A DNA stretch of 37,123 nt from Clostridium thermobutyricum (GTDB lineage: Bacteria > Bacillota > Clostridia > Ch29): contig JAENYX010000022.1 in assembly GCA_016841565.1 (NCBI GenBank), positions 1 through 37,123 on the forward strand, given 5' to 3'. Made by a program: the position numbers and the translations under genes. Positions 9,264 to 17,361 of the stretch are shown here, one piece after another. Position 1 is the first letter of the stretch; the number at the start of each line of letters is the position of its first letter. The notes beneath the pieces were generated by a model. It had not been told where the DNA came from. It worked only from the letters and a program-made list of their open reading frames with translations, and ran no database searches.

Positions 9264-9731
9264 TTATTCCTGTATGATTTTATAGCAATGATCGCAAAAG
9301 TCAGAGTTCTGCATCAGTGTATTATGTCTTTTAAACCTTATCCGGGGATTAAACACGTCCACCACCGGGTATTCATACATACAACAGTATTTGTATCCTA
9401 AGTCCTGCGCTCCCAGTTTTTTATACTCCTTTGCGAAGAAGCAGTCCTGCACTTTGAGCTGAAGCTCGCTGTCTTCCTTTACATCAACGTTTGCATTAAT
9501 AACGCCATCCTTCTTCTTCCACATCAGCTGATACAACTCTTCCAGACCGGCATCTCCCTTATCCATCCTGTTCCACTTCTCATGGGCTCCTTCGGTCAGA
9601 ACCTCTGCGATTTCATCGGCCACCTGAGGACCGTACTTTTGCTGCAGCTTTCTTGTAATATCCACCAGCCTTCTTATCTCGTTCCTCTTTACCTTTTTGT
9701 AGAGTTCCAGCAATTCCTTTTCATTGGCCAT
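9264..9731 (-). CDS. L-2-amino-thiazoline-4-carboxylic acid hydrolase (ATC hydrolase) family protein
   Basis: A 155-residue protein matching the pattern of the ATC hydrolase family (PF14196): a helical N-terminal half and a Cys-rich C-terminal half with YKYCCMYEYPVVD, the FNPRIRFKRHNTLMQ segment and the closing CDHCYK. Characterised family members convert 2-aminothiazoline-4-carboxylate towards L-cysteine, but most members are untested and the real substrate may differ. The start chosen is ATG 9731, nine bases after GGGGG; the upstream ATG at 9740 abuts that sequence. It is monocistronic. Confidence 0.75.
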   Translation of the reverse strand: MANEKELLELYKKVKRNEIRRLVDITRKLQQKYGPQVADEIAEVLTEGAHEKWNRMDKGDAGLEELYQLMWKKKDGVINANVDVKEDSELQLKVQDCFFAKEYKKLGAQDLGYKYCCMYEYPVVDVFNPRIRFKRHNTLMQNSDFCDHCYKIIQE

Positions 9732-9837
9732 GAACAGCATCCCCCTAACAGATAATTTACGTAACCATACTGTATTTATAAAACTTTATTAAAAAATTTT
9801 TATATGCCCTCAAATTTAGTCATATTTACCCAAAAAT

Positions 9838-9866
9838 GAACAAAGAGCCCTAACGGCTCTTATTTC
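9838..9866 (-). terminator. Intrinsic terminator after the polyprenyl synthase gene
   Basis: Hairpin AAGAGCC - CTAAC - GGCTCTT. On the minus strand it is followed by a T-rich stretch. It lies about 45 bp past the stop at 9908 and likely ends the EET minus-strand operon. Confidence 0.65.
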
Positions 9867-9907
9867 TCCCTGCCTATTATATAACACGGACTGTCAATTA
9901 ACAACCC

Positions 9908-10876
9908 CTATTTTTCCCGGTCTGCTGTAAATGAAAGCAGGTCCCTCATAGCACCCGAATGAATGTTTGGGGTAAGAATCCGAATTATGTTCCTGCCCTT
10001 ATTCAGGTATTTCTGCTGCAAAGCTTTTGACTTTTCAACCGCTCCGCTGTTAATTATCAGCCGGGTTATCTCGTCCAGCCTTTCTTCCGGTTTGTCTTTG
10101 TCCTGCAGCAGCCTTCTTAGCTCCCTGCCATATTTCCTGTCGTTCAGAGCATATATTACCGGCAGAGTATATATACCCTGGCGCACATCATTTATTACCG
10201 GTTTGCCCAACTGCTTCCCGCTGGACAGAAAATCCAGCAGGTCATCCCTGATCTGAAAGGCCATACCCATATGCATACCATACATGCCCAGAGCATTTTT
10301 TTCATGCCTGGGCAGCTTTGACGGGCTTGCCCCCAGATAGCAGCTCATTGAAAACAACATGGCGGTTTTATATCTTATCCTTGTCAGGTATTTCTTAATA
10401 CTGGTATTAATATTATTCCTGGTATAATACTGCTCTATCTCACCCTCGCAAATAAACTTAAAAGCCTTTGCCATGACGGCGGCATCTTTATACTCGGTAT
10501 TATGTGTCAGCACTCCAAAGGCTTTGCTCAGCAAATAATCGCCGGCGAATATTGCCGTATGGTTATCCCATTTCCTGTGAGTGGTCTCTATACCCCGTCT
10601 GAAGTCGGCATCATCAATAACATCATCGTGCACAAGGGTGGCCATGTGCAGCATTTCCACCGAAGCAGCCAGCGGTATAAGCTTCTCCTCTTTGACCCGG
10701 GCATATCGTCCGCTTAAGAGAACCAATGCAGGCCGAAGACGTTTGCCCCCCGCATTAACCAGCCGGAACAATATGGATTCTATGGTAGCATTCCTGGAAC
10801 GCACTTCCTGCCTTAGCTTTGACTCCACCTTATCAAGGTCTTTATGCAAATCGGGATACTGCTCCCAAAAATTCAA
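9908..10876 (-). CDS. Polyprenyl diphosphate synthase (DmkB/HepT-like)
   Basis: A trans-prenyltransferase of about 322 residues that should elongate the isoprenoid chain used for a quinone. Both Asp-rich Mg-binding motifs are present: DDVIDDADFRRG and QIRDDLLDF, along with GGKRLRPAL. In the Listeria flavin-based EET locus the equivalent gene (dmkB) supplies the demethylmenaquinone side chain, and the neighbours here support the same role. The start chosen is TTG 10876, after AGGTGAT; GTG at 10891 is possible. It lies 17 bp after the EetB-like gene. Confidence 0.88.
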   Translation of the reverse strand: MNFWEQYPDLHKDLDKVESKLRQEVRSRNATIESILFRLVNAGGKRLRPALVLLSGRYARVKEEKLIPLAASVEMLHMATLVHDDVIDDADFRRGIETTHRKWDNHTAIFAGDYLLSKAFGVLTHNTEYKDAAVMAKAFKFICEGEIEQYYTRNNINTSIKKYLTRIRYKTAMLFSMSCYLGASPSKLPRHEKNALGMYGMHMGMAFQIRDDLLDFLSSGKQLGKPVINDVRQGIYTLPVIYALNDRKYGRELRRLLQDKDKPEERLDEITRLIINSGAVEKSKALQQKYLNKGRNIIRILTPNIHSGAMRDLLSFTADREK

Positions 10877-10893
10877 TAATATCACCTGCACCT

Positions 10894-11403
10894 TTAAATA
10901 TAGTCTACGTGCTTTTTAACCAGTCTCATTACATAATTAACAGTAAATCCTATGAATACTCCCGTAACCACCGCAGACACCATCAGTACCGGCAGATATA
11001 TATACAAGCCGAAGTTTTCAACAATAATACCGGCAACAAAAAGTTGTCCGGCGTTATGAGCAACCGCTCCCATAACACTTATGCCCACCATGCTGAATTT
11101 TGTACTCCCCCACTTGTACATGGCGTACATAACTATTGTGCTTAAGGCTCCCCCTGCAGCACTGAAAAAGAAATTGGATGGCACTCCGCCCAGCAACGAT
11201 CCCAGGAATGTACGAAGAAGTACAACTGCCAGGGCCTCTCTGAAGCCGAATATAATTATAGCCATCAGGGATACTATATTCGCAAGACCCAGTTTTACGC
11301 CCGGAGCTATATACGGTATGGGCAGCATGTTCTCTACTACATGAAGCACCAGTGCCACCGATACCAGCATAGCCAGCAAGGCAAGTTTTCTCGTTCCCTT
11401 CAT
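10894..11403 (-). CDS. Gx transporter family membrane protein (EetB-like; Hpre_diP_synt_I)
   Basis: A 169-residue membrane protein with about five hydrophobic helices, matching the family once called heptaprenyl diphosphate synthase component I (PF07456). It contains PYIAPGVKLGLANIVSL and LRTFLGSLLGGVPSNFFFS, which are characteristic of the family. This family is the EetB component in the Listeria and Lactobacillus EET loci; its function there is not well defined. A NusG-domain-II EetA partner, usually adjacent, is absent. The ATG follows GGTGGGGG. Confidence 0.85.
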   Translation of the reverse strand: MKGTRKLALLAMLVSVALVLHVVENMLPIPYIAPGVKLGLANIVSLMAIIIFGFREALAVVLLRTFLGSLLGGVPSNFFFSAAGGALSTIVMYAMYKWGSTKFSMVGISVMGAVAHNAGQLFVAGIIVENFGLYIYLPVLMVSAVVTGVFIGFTVNYVMRLVKKHVDYI

Positions 11404-11414
11404 TTGGCCCCCAC

Positions 11415-12461
11415 CTATCTCATTTTATAGTTATTGTTGGATATGCTAAATGCATCCCCCATTCCGGAGGATATTACCACCTGTCTGTCCCGGGTAATTG
11501 CAACAGCCTCAATACCGTCCAGGCTTTCTACCAGTTGCATGCCCTTTTCAACTCCCAGCAGGAAAACCGTCGTAGAAAGAGCGTCGGCGTCAAATGAGGA
11601 ATGAGCAATGAGAGTGACCCCCTTGATTTCATTATTCCCCGGAAAGCCGGTATAGGGATTTAGTATATGATGATAACGCTTGCCGTCCTTTTCAAAGTAC
11701 CGCTCATAATCTCCCGAGGTAACAACGGTTTTATCTTGTATCCGTACAAACCCCAGCAGGCTGCCGTTAGGATTGTAAGGGTCCTTAATCCCGATATTCC
11801 AGGGGCCTCCGTCATGCTTCGGGCCCACCGTAAGCACATTTCCGCCAAGGTTGATGATTGCATGCTCTATTCCTTCTGCCATCAGTACCTTTTTAGCCTC
11901 GTCGGCCGCATACCCCTTGGCGATACCTCCCAGGTCAATAACCATACCCGGCCTTTTTAAAAATATTTCCTTTGTTTCCTGGTTTATTTCCACATCCCTA
12001 TAGTCAACAAGCCCAAGAGCATTGTTAATCCTGGTACTTCCGGGTATTTGCGGGTTTTCGGTTCCTATGCGCCAGAGCCGGGCCAACGGTCCCACCGTTA
12101 TATCAAAAAGACCCTCCGACAATTGTCCGTAGTATATGCCTTTCTCAACCACCTTTAATGTATCATGGCTCACCTCTACCGGTCGTATGCCGGCCCATTC
12201 ATTGATATTATTAACCTGGCTGTCCTCTATATTCAGGCTCATAAGGCTCTCGATTTCCCTGATTCTTGCAAAGGCTTTGTCGGCTGCTCTACTACTCTTG
12301 TCCGCATCCCTGTCAAATACTTTGAGGGTTACCAGAGTCCCCATTAAAAACCCGGTCTTTTCTACCTCTTTATACCCGGCGGCAGTCTGTTCCCTCCGGC
12401 ATCCTGTAGTCAGGAGCAGCAGGCATATTAAAACTGTAAAAACCCTAACCTTTTTCTCCAT
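11415..12461 (-). CDS. FAD:protein FMN transferase (ApbE/FmnB-like) lipoprotein, copy 1
   Basis: ApbE enzymes move FMN from FAD onto a Thr or Ser of target proteins outside the membrane. The 348-residue protein has a lipoprotein signal with TTGC and Cys21, a FAD-binding core including VIDLGGIAKGYAAD and NLGGNVLTVG, and the metal-binding FDADALSTTVFLLG segment. It lies 12 bp upstream of the EetB-like gene and 71 bp downstream of a second ApbE gene in the same direction. FmnB in the EET locus flavinylates the PplA lipoprotein, and a PplA-like gene is two genes upstream. Confidence 0.93.
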   Translation of the reverse strand: MEKKVRVFTVLICLLLLTTGCRREQTAAGYKEVEKTGFLMGTLVTLKVFDRDADKSSRAADKAFARIREIESLMSLNIEDSQVNNINEWAGIRPVEVSHDTLKVVEKGIYYGQLSEGLFDITVGPLARLWRIGTENPQIPGSTRINNALGLVDYRDVEINQETKEIFLKRPGMVIDLGGIAKGYAADEAKKVLMAEGIEHAIINLGGNVLTVGPKHDGGPWNIGIKDPYNPNGSLLGFVRIQDKTVVTSGDYERYFEKDGKRYHHILNPYTGFPGNNEIKGVTLIAHSSFDADALSTTVFLLGVEKGMQLVESLDGIEAVAITRDRQVVISSGMGDAFSISNNNYKMR

Positions 12462-12532
12462 TAGTGTTCTCCCGCTTCCATCAGTACTGCTTCCTATTTA
12501 TTATAAACAATACTGCTCACTTATACCCTTCA

Positions 12533-13621
12533 TTAAGCACCTGTTGCACCATTACTTTTGAGCATTTCTTTCATACCGTCGGTGGTTTCTATACTTCCAT
12601 CCTGCATGACCCACACTGCCTCAACCCCGTCAAGGCTTTCCACAAGAGCCAAGCCTTGCTGGTATGGCATTAAAAATACCGCAGTTGACAAAATATCTGC
12701 AAGCCCCGAATCCCGGGCTACTATGGTCACTGCCTTGAAATACTTGCCCGGCATAAGGGTTTCGGGGTCTATCAGATGGTGAACCAGCTCATCCCCTACA
12801 ATATAATATCTCTGATAATCGCCGCTGCTGACCACCGAGGTATTATTGACAAAAAGGGTGTCCAGCAGATTATCTCCCTGGTCGGAAACTATTGATTTAT
12901 CGGGGTCCTGTATGCCTATGCCCCAGCGCCGTCGAATACCGTCAAGGGGTCTGCCCATTACCCGTATGTTTCCTCCTGCATTTATAATCCCCGACTCCAG
13001 CCCCCGGGCCATGACTTCCTTCACTACAATCTCGGTTGCAAAACCCTTTGCCACCGCTCCTACGTCAAGGCTCATCCCTTTGTCTGCCAGGTACACGGTA
13101 CCCTCTTTCGGGTCCACAATTACCTTGTCGATGTCGGTGTGCTTTGCAGCCTCCAACAGTTCCTCCATAGGGGGAAGCTGGGCCTTTGACGGATCATACA
13201 GACCCTGTTCGCGATATTCATGCCATATACGCAGTACGGCACCCATGGCAATGTTTGCTTTTCCGTCTGTACGCCGGTACCAATCCTTGGCAAAAAGAAT
13301 CAGGTCTATTATCTCATGGTCAACCTTTACCGCTTTTATTCCGGCGTTATCGTTTATTGTCTTAATATTGTTTATACCCTCATAATGGTTATAAATATCA
13401 TAATACCTGTGAAGCTCTGCAAAGCGAGTTTTAATAATCTCAAAACAGGCATCAAACTCCTGTTGGCTTTGAGTGTAGGCCACAACGCTTATCAGTGTAT
13501 CAAAGGAATCAAAAAAACTATCGCTGTATTTTTCATAGCCGTTTTCCGGTCCCCTTTGACAGCCTGCCGGAAGAAATGCAAGCAATAATATTATCAGTAT
13601 TTTGGCCATCAGTTTACTCAT
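12533..13621 (-). CDS. FAD:protein FMN transferase (ApbE/FmnB-like) lipoprotein, copy 2
   Basis: A second ApbE paralogue, 362 residues, with a signal peptide ending PAGC (Cys21). Conserved segments include LDVGAVAKGFATE, NAGGNIRVMG and LADILSTAVFLM. The last differs from copy 1 (LADILST in place of FDADALST), although the Asp and Thr metal-binding positions persist. The two copies are clearly diverged, so this is not a recent duplication, and each could serve a different target. The start chosen is ATG 13621, six bases after AGGGGTG. Upstream in-frame sequence overlaps the preceding gene's terminator and is unlikely to be coding. Confidence 0.91.
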   Translation of the reverse strand: MSKLMAKILIILLLAFLPAGCQRGPENGYEKYSDSFFDSFDTLISVVAYTQSQQEFDACFEIIKTRFAELHRYYDIYNHYEGINNIKTINDNAGIKAVKVDHEIIDLILFAKDWYRRTDGKANIAMGAVLRIWHEYREQGLYDPSKAQLPPMEELLEAAKHTDIDKVIVDPKEGTVYLADKGMSLDVGAVAKGFATEIVVKEVMARGLESGIINAGGNIRVMGRPLDGIRRRWGIGIQDPDKSIVSDQGDNLLDTLFVNNTSVVSSGDYQRYYIVGDELVHHLIDPETLMPGKYFKAVTIVARDSGLADILSTAVFLMPYQQGLALVESLDGVEAVWVMQDGSIETTDGMKEMLKSNGATGA

Positions 13622-13677
13622 CCCCATCACCCCTATTAATAATAATAGAAGACGACATTCCAAACAAGTGTAATAAT

Positions 13678-13736
13678 GAAAGGAACACCCTCCCGCCCTA
13701 ACCGGGGCTTTTATAGGAGGTGTGTCCCCTTTCCTT
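13678..13736 (-). terminator. Long imperfect hairpin between pplA-like and apbE genes
   Basis: AAAGGAACACCCTCC at 13679 on pairs imperfectly with GGAGGTGTGTCCCCTTT near 13718-13735. The hairpin lies just past the stop of the PplA-like gene and likely attenuates transcription, leaving less ApbE than lipoprotein. Its arms resemble the AAAGGGGACA terminator after the ndh2-like gene. Confidence 0.55.
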
Positions 13737-13745
13737 ACATTATCT

Positions 13746-14852
13746 CTATTTCGCGTTATCGTAAGCTTCTGCAACAGCTTGGATATACTCGTGCACCGTT
13801 ACGGTAACAAGCGATGTCAGTTCAGGCACGTCGGGTACTGCCGGATGAGACTCGTCGCGCTGCTTGACCTTCATGGCCTTTATCTCTTCAACCGTCTTAC
13901 CGGTCATCCACTTCTCCAGCTCGGCCATCTGCTCATACCAATTCTTCTTGATGGATGATGCATTAATCATGCCATACTCATCCCCAAGCTCAACCTTTGT
14001 CTTGAATTCGCCATTCTTGTCTGTGGTTATCTTTCCTTCTTTGCTGAATGCAATCTTTGTCTGTGCCGTGTCGATTATTACGCCGGCAACTCTGCCGTCC
14101 TGGTCAAAGGCGGCTGCAGCCATTACGGTGTCAACCTGTGCGGCCGGCAGAGTTTCTTTACCGTCCTTGAGGCTGTATCCTGCAGACTTGCCAATGGAAA
14201 TTTCATGGCCCAGACCCAGTTCAACCGCTCCGGCTCCAACATTAACGGCATTTTCATAGGCTTCCTCAACAGCTTCAATATACTCGTGCACCGTTACGGT
14301 AACAAGCGATGTCAGTTCCGGAACGTCGGGCACTGCCGGGTGAGACTCGTCACGCTGCTTGACCTTCATGGCCTTTATTTCATCAACAGTCTTGCCTGTC
14401 ATCCACTTTTCCAGTTCGGCCATCTGCTCATACCAGTTCTTCTTGATGGATGATGCATTAATCATTCCGTACTCATCCCCAAGCTCAACCTTGGTTTCAA
14501 GCTCGGCGGCCGGATCTGAGGTTAATTGTAAATCCTTGTCAAACTCAACCTTGGTCTGAGCAGTATCTATGGTCACCTTGACGACTTTGCCGTCCTTGTC
14601 AAAACCAACTGCTGCAATAACGGTATCAACCTGACCCAGTGGGAGCACGTCATTGCCGGCATCAAGATCCTTGGATTTGGCAATGGAAGTAATGTGCCCT
14701 ATACCCATCTTTACTATGCCATCCCCGTTTGCCGGCGGGTTTGGCTGTGTGTCTCCAGGCTGATTGTCTTCAGGCGTGCCAGGTGACGAACAGCCTGCCA
14801 ACATGCCCAGCGATAAAATAAGTACGAGTAATAATGATAGTACTTTCTTCAT
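13746..14852 (-). CDS. PplA-like lipoprotein with two near-identical 165-residue repeats
   Basis: A 368-residue surface lipoprotein. Signal peptide with lipobox MLAGC (Cys21), then a low-complexity Pro/Asn/Gly linker (about 22-43) and two tandem domains. Each runs from GxGHxxSIxKS to VTVHEYIxAVxEAY; the repeat period is 495 bp. In PplA the equivalent domains carry ApbE-attached FMN. Here the candidate acceptor is in ELTSLVTVTVHEY (Thr185 and Thr350), where the usual S/T-G-A-S/T motif reads SLVT. Context (two ApbE genes downstream, Ndh2 divergent) supports an extracellular flavoprotein electron carrier. The start is ATG 14852 with GGAGGAGAG; an earlier ATG at 14909 lacks a site. Confidence 0.8.
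   Translation of the reverse strand: MKKVLSLLLVLILSLGMLAGCSSPGTPEDNQPGDTQPNPPANGDGIVKMGIGHITSIAKSKDLDAGNDVLPLGQVDTVIAAVGFDKDGKVVKVTIDTAQTKVEFDKDLQLTSDPAAELETKVELGDEYGMINASSIKKNWYEQMAELEKWMTGKTVDEIKAMKVKQRDESHPAVPDVPELTSLVTVTVHEYIEAVEEAYENAVNVGAGAVELGLGHEISIGKSAGYSLKDGKETLPAAQVDTVMAAAAFDQDGRVAGVIIDTAQTKIAFSKEGKITTDKNGEFKTKVELGDEYGMINASSIKKNWYEQMAELEKWMTGKTVEEIKAMKVKQRDESHPAVPDVPELTSLVTVTVHEYIQAVAEAYDNAK
13783..14490 (-). repeat. 495-bp tandem duplication inside the PplA-like gene
   Basis: About 200 bases from 13783 and from 14278 are nearly identical, differing mainly at third codon positions, while the other part of each repeat (about 14000-14270 against 14500-14740) is clearly more diverged. 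This unequal similarity suggests local gene conversion or strong selection on the C-terminal half of each domain. Confidence 0.8.
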
Positions 14853-15173
14853 GGTCTCTCCTCCATTTTCTTGAGTTTTATGTGTTTCCATCTGGCTTTG
14901 CCGTTTCATTTTTTAATGATATCATTTTAACATTAAATTTTCAATAGTAATCATTCGTCTTTCAGAAAGTTTATTAATTAATTTACATTCATTAATAATA
15001 ATTCTTTGATATTTGCTTAAAATCTGAGTTTTGCCGGGCCTAAACAGGGTATAAGAAAGTCAAGAGTTACATATATTCCCTGTAATGTTTAAATTGGCTG
15101 TTGAATAAATAACATTTTCATGGAAACTGTATAAATTTTTCGCTAATACATAGTAATAATTTGATAAATTAAT

Positions 15174-15204
15174 TTGACATTCATTGTGAAAAATATGTTA
15201 TAAT
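15174..15204 (+). promoter_or_regulatory. Candidate promoter of the ndh2-like gene
   Basis: TTGACA (15174-15179) and TATAAT (15199-15204) are both perfect consensus hexamers, but the spacer is 19 bp rather than 17, which usually makes a promoter weak or activator-dependent. The remaining divergent intergenic region (14853-15173) is AT-rich with no gene; it holds the 12-bp palindrome AATGATATCATT at 14915-14926 on the PplA-like side. Confidence 0.55.
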
Positions 15205-15234
15205 CATTATAGCTTTTATCAAATAATCATTATT
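15198..15234 (+). promoter_or_regulatory. Two Fur-box-like inverted repeats at the ndh2-like promoter
   Basis: ATAATCATTAT occurs twice, centred at 15205 and 15228, each an ATAAT-C-ATTAT dyad as in the core of the Fur 7-1-7 site. The first overlaps the -10 hexamer; the second extends to the perfect 13-mer AATAATCATTATT. The spacing between centres is 23 bp. AT-rich background makes chance matches possible. Confidence 0.4.
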
Positions 15235-15268
15235 ATTATGTATATAATACTTGTTAGGAGGGAGTACA

Positions 15269-17005
15269 TTGAGCCAAACAAAGAAGATTGTGGTTCTTGG
15301 TGCGGGGTACGGTGGTATTGAAGCAGCTCTTGACATATACCGCCATAGCAGAAAAGAGAAAAATATTGAGATTACCATTATTGATAAAAACGAATACCAC
15401 ACCCTGTTGACAGAACTGCACGAGGTTGCCGGTAACAGGGTTACCCCGGACGGACTCATGATAAATCTTGAAAAAATCTTTGAGCACACCAAAGTAAGGG
15501 TCATCAAAGACAGAATTGAGAGCATTGATTTGGATGGGCAGGCGTTGAAATCCGAAACCAGCTCATACCAGTACGACTACTTAATACTGGGCACCGGCAG
15601 CGAACCTACCTACTTCGGCATACCGGGGATGAAAGAGCATTCATTCACATTGTGGTCGATGGAAGACGCACTAAAGATTAACAGGCATATAAGATCTACA
15701 TTTAAAAAAGCAAGTGAGGAGAAGGACCCCGAAGAACGGGCAAAGCTGCTGACTATAGTTGTTGGCGGCGGTGGCTTTACAGGAATAGAAACGGTGGGAG
15801 AATTGGTACAGTGGGCTGATGAGCTCTGCGGCGAATATGGTATCAACCGAAATGAGGTTAAGCTATACGTAGTAGAGGCAATGGATAAAATACTACCAAA
15901 TCTGCCCGACCCGCTTATTAAAAAAGCAACTGCATTCCTTGAAGGTAAGGGAGTAAAGGTTCTGACCAGTTCACCAATAACCGAGGTCAAACAGGACGGC
16001 CTGACATTAAAATCAGGTGAAATAATAAAGACAGACACTCTGATATGGAACGGCGGCGTACAGTGCAACTCCTTCGCAGCCAACCTGGGCCTTAAGACCA
16101 ATAGAAGGGGCAGAGTGGAAGTCAATGAATACATGCAGACGGTTGAACACTCCAATATATACGCTGTGGGAGACAACTGCTACTTCGAAGCCGAGGAAGG
16201 CAAAGGCCCAATGCCGGCTTTGGTGGAATCGGCGCTGCAGTCGGGTCAATGTGCCGCCCACAACGTTCTGGCCGATATTCATGGTAAGAACAAGAAGCCT
16301 ATGAAGCTGAACCTGCACGGTGTAATGGTATCCATAGGAAGCCGATATGCCGTGTCCAAGGTAAGCGGTCTCCCACAGCTTTCGGGATACCTGGCAACAG
16401 CGCTTAAACACATAGTTAACATGCATTACCTGTTTGGGATAGGTGGGTTTACAATACTGGCCGAATATATTAACCATCAGCTTATTCACAACACCAGAAA
16501 ATCAACATTCCTGGGACCGCATTTCACGGCCAAATCGGCCAACTTCTGGCTGGTACCGCTTAGATTGTATCTGGGGTACATGTGGATTTTGTCGGGCCTT
16601 GAGAAGTATCACAGCGGATGGTTTGATTATCAGATGCTGGCCGGTACTGCAGATGCTGCCAGCGGCGCTTCAATGATGCAGCTTATCGGTGACCAAACCC
16701 CCGGCTGGTATGCGTGGATTGTGGATGCCATACTTGTACCCAATGCCATGCTGTTCCAGAAGCTTATTGTGTTCACCGAGGTTGGAATAGGTCTTGCGCT
16801 GATAGCTGGTCTGTTCACCTTCATCGCAGCTGCGGTAGCGGTGGTAATGAATTTGAACTTTATGCTGAGCACCGGGCTTAACGACTACTGGTTCCTGATG
16901 GCCTCCATCGCATGCCTGGGGGGAGCCGGAAGAGCCTTCGGACTTGACCATTATGTGATACCCTTCTTGAGAAACTGGACCAAAAAATTCTGGCACAACA
17001 GATAA
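15269..17005 (+). CDS. Ndh2-type NADH dehydrogenase with C-terminal membrane domain (EET)
   Basis: A 578-residue type II NADH:quinone oxidoreductase fused to a membrane tail. The FAD site is VVLGAGYGGIEAAL at the N-terminus, and the NADH site is VVVGGGGFTGIETVGE around residue 170. The second half (from about 425, NFWLVPLRLYLGYMW) has about four transmembrane segments of DoxX-like character. That fused tail distinguishes the EET-dedicated Ndh2 of Listeria from ordinary Ndh. It would pass electrons from NADH to a quinone that feeds extracellular flavins. Start TTG 15269, six bases after AGGAGGG. It is transcribed divergently from the PplA-like operon. Confidence 0.9.
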   Translation: MSQTKKIVVLGAGYGGIEAALDIYRHSRKEKNIEITIIDKNEYHTLLTELHEVAGNRVTPDGLMINLEKIFEHTKVRVIKDRIESIDLDGQALKSETSSYQYDYLILGTGSEPTYFGIPGMKEHSFTLWSMEDALKINRHIRSTFKKASEEKDPEERAKLLTIVVGGGGFTGIETVGELVQWADELCGEYGINRNEVKLYVVEAMDKILPNLPDPLIKKATAFLEGKGVKVLTSSPITEVKQDGLTLKSGEIIKTDTLIWNGGVQCNSFAANLGLKTNRRGRVEVNEYMQTVEHSNIYAVGDNCYFEAEEGKGPMPALVESALQSGQCAAHNVLADIHGKNKKPMKLNLHGVMVSIGSRYAVSKVSGLPQLSGYLATALKHIVNMHYLFGIGGFTILAEYINHQLIHNTRKSTFLGPHFTAKSANFWLVPLRLYLGYMWILSGLEKYHSGWFDYQMLAGTADAASGASMMQLIGDQTPGWYAWIVDAILVPNAMLFQKLIVFTEVGIGLALIAGLFTFIAAAVAVVMNLNFMLSTGLNDYWFLMASIACLGGAGRAFGLDHYVIPFLRNWTKKFWHNR

Positions 17006-17008
17006 TCC

Positions 17009-17045
17009 AAAGGGGACATACCTTCTTCAAAGGTATGTCCCCTTT
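17009..17045 (+). terminator. Strong hairpin terminator after the ndh2-like gene
   Basis: A perfect 16-bp stem, AAAGGGGACATACCTT against its complement, with a CTTC tetraloop, three bases past the stop codon. The symmetric stem can also stop the convergent fixX transcript. Confidence 0.8.
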
Positions 17046-17079
17046 CACTAACCCGGCCCAATTCCATGACAGGTAATAT

Positions 17080-17361
17080 TCAGTACACCACCCCGTAGCC
17101 TCCCCCGGGAAACTGCCAGGCAATATTTTCATAGGGGCAGCCATAGGGACAGGCTCCGCATTCAATACACCTCTCATAGAGTATCTTGATGCTATCATCC
17201 TTCCAATAATACACCCTTGAAGGACAGTAGTATGTACAGGGTTTATTCTCACATTCGGTAATACATATCTTATCATCCTTAATAAATATATGGGGCTTTT
17301 CATCGGGTATTATTTCAACCAATTCAAGGGGATCCCTTTGGGTTTTGTTGAAATCGCTCAA
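17080..17361 (-). CDS. fixX: FixX-like ferredoxin
   Basis: A 93-residue ferredoxin-like protein of the FixX family. It has cysteines at 33, 37, 42 and 46 (the last in YYCPSRVY) and the cluster motif CIECGACPYGCP (65, 68, 71, 75), enough for one or two [4Fe-4S] clusters. FixX partners FixC to transfer electrons from an electron-transferring flavoprotein to quinone. The TTG start directly abuts the fixC stop, with GGGGGGTG upstream, so the two are co-translated. FixA and FixB are not visible. Confidence 0.9.
   Translation of the reverse strand: MSDFNKTQRDPLELVEIIPDEKPHIFIKDDKICITECENKPCTYYCPSRVYYWKDDSIKILYERCIECGACPYGCPYENIAWQFPGGGYGVVY

Noticed and set aside
13864..14259. Open frames on the plus strand antisense to the PplA-like lipoprotein
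   Set aside because: They repeat with the same 495-bp period as the lipoprotein and arise from its codon pattern.
15185..15202. Rex-type site (TTGTGAA half) in the ndh2-like promoter
   Set aside because: The second half-site is absent; the Fur-like dyads explain the symmetry better.
15610..16176. Long open frame on the minus strand inside the ndh2-like gene
   Set aside because: Shadow of a well-supported coding gene; its translation is low-complexity Ser/Thr/Pro-rich and has no ribosome binding site.
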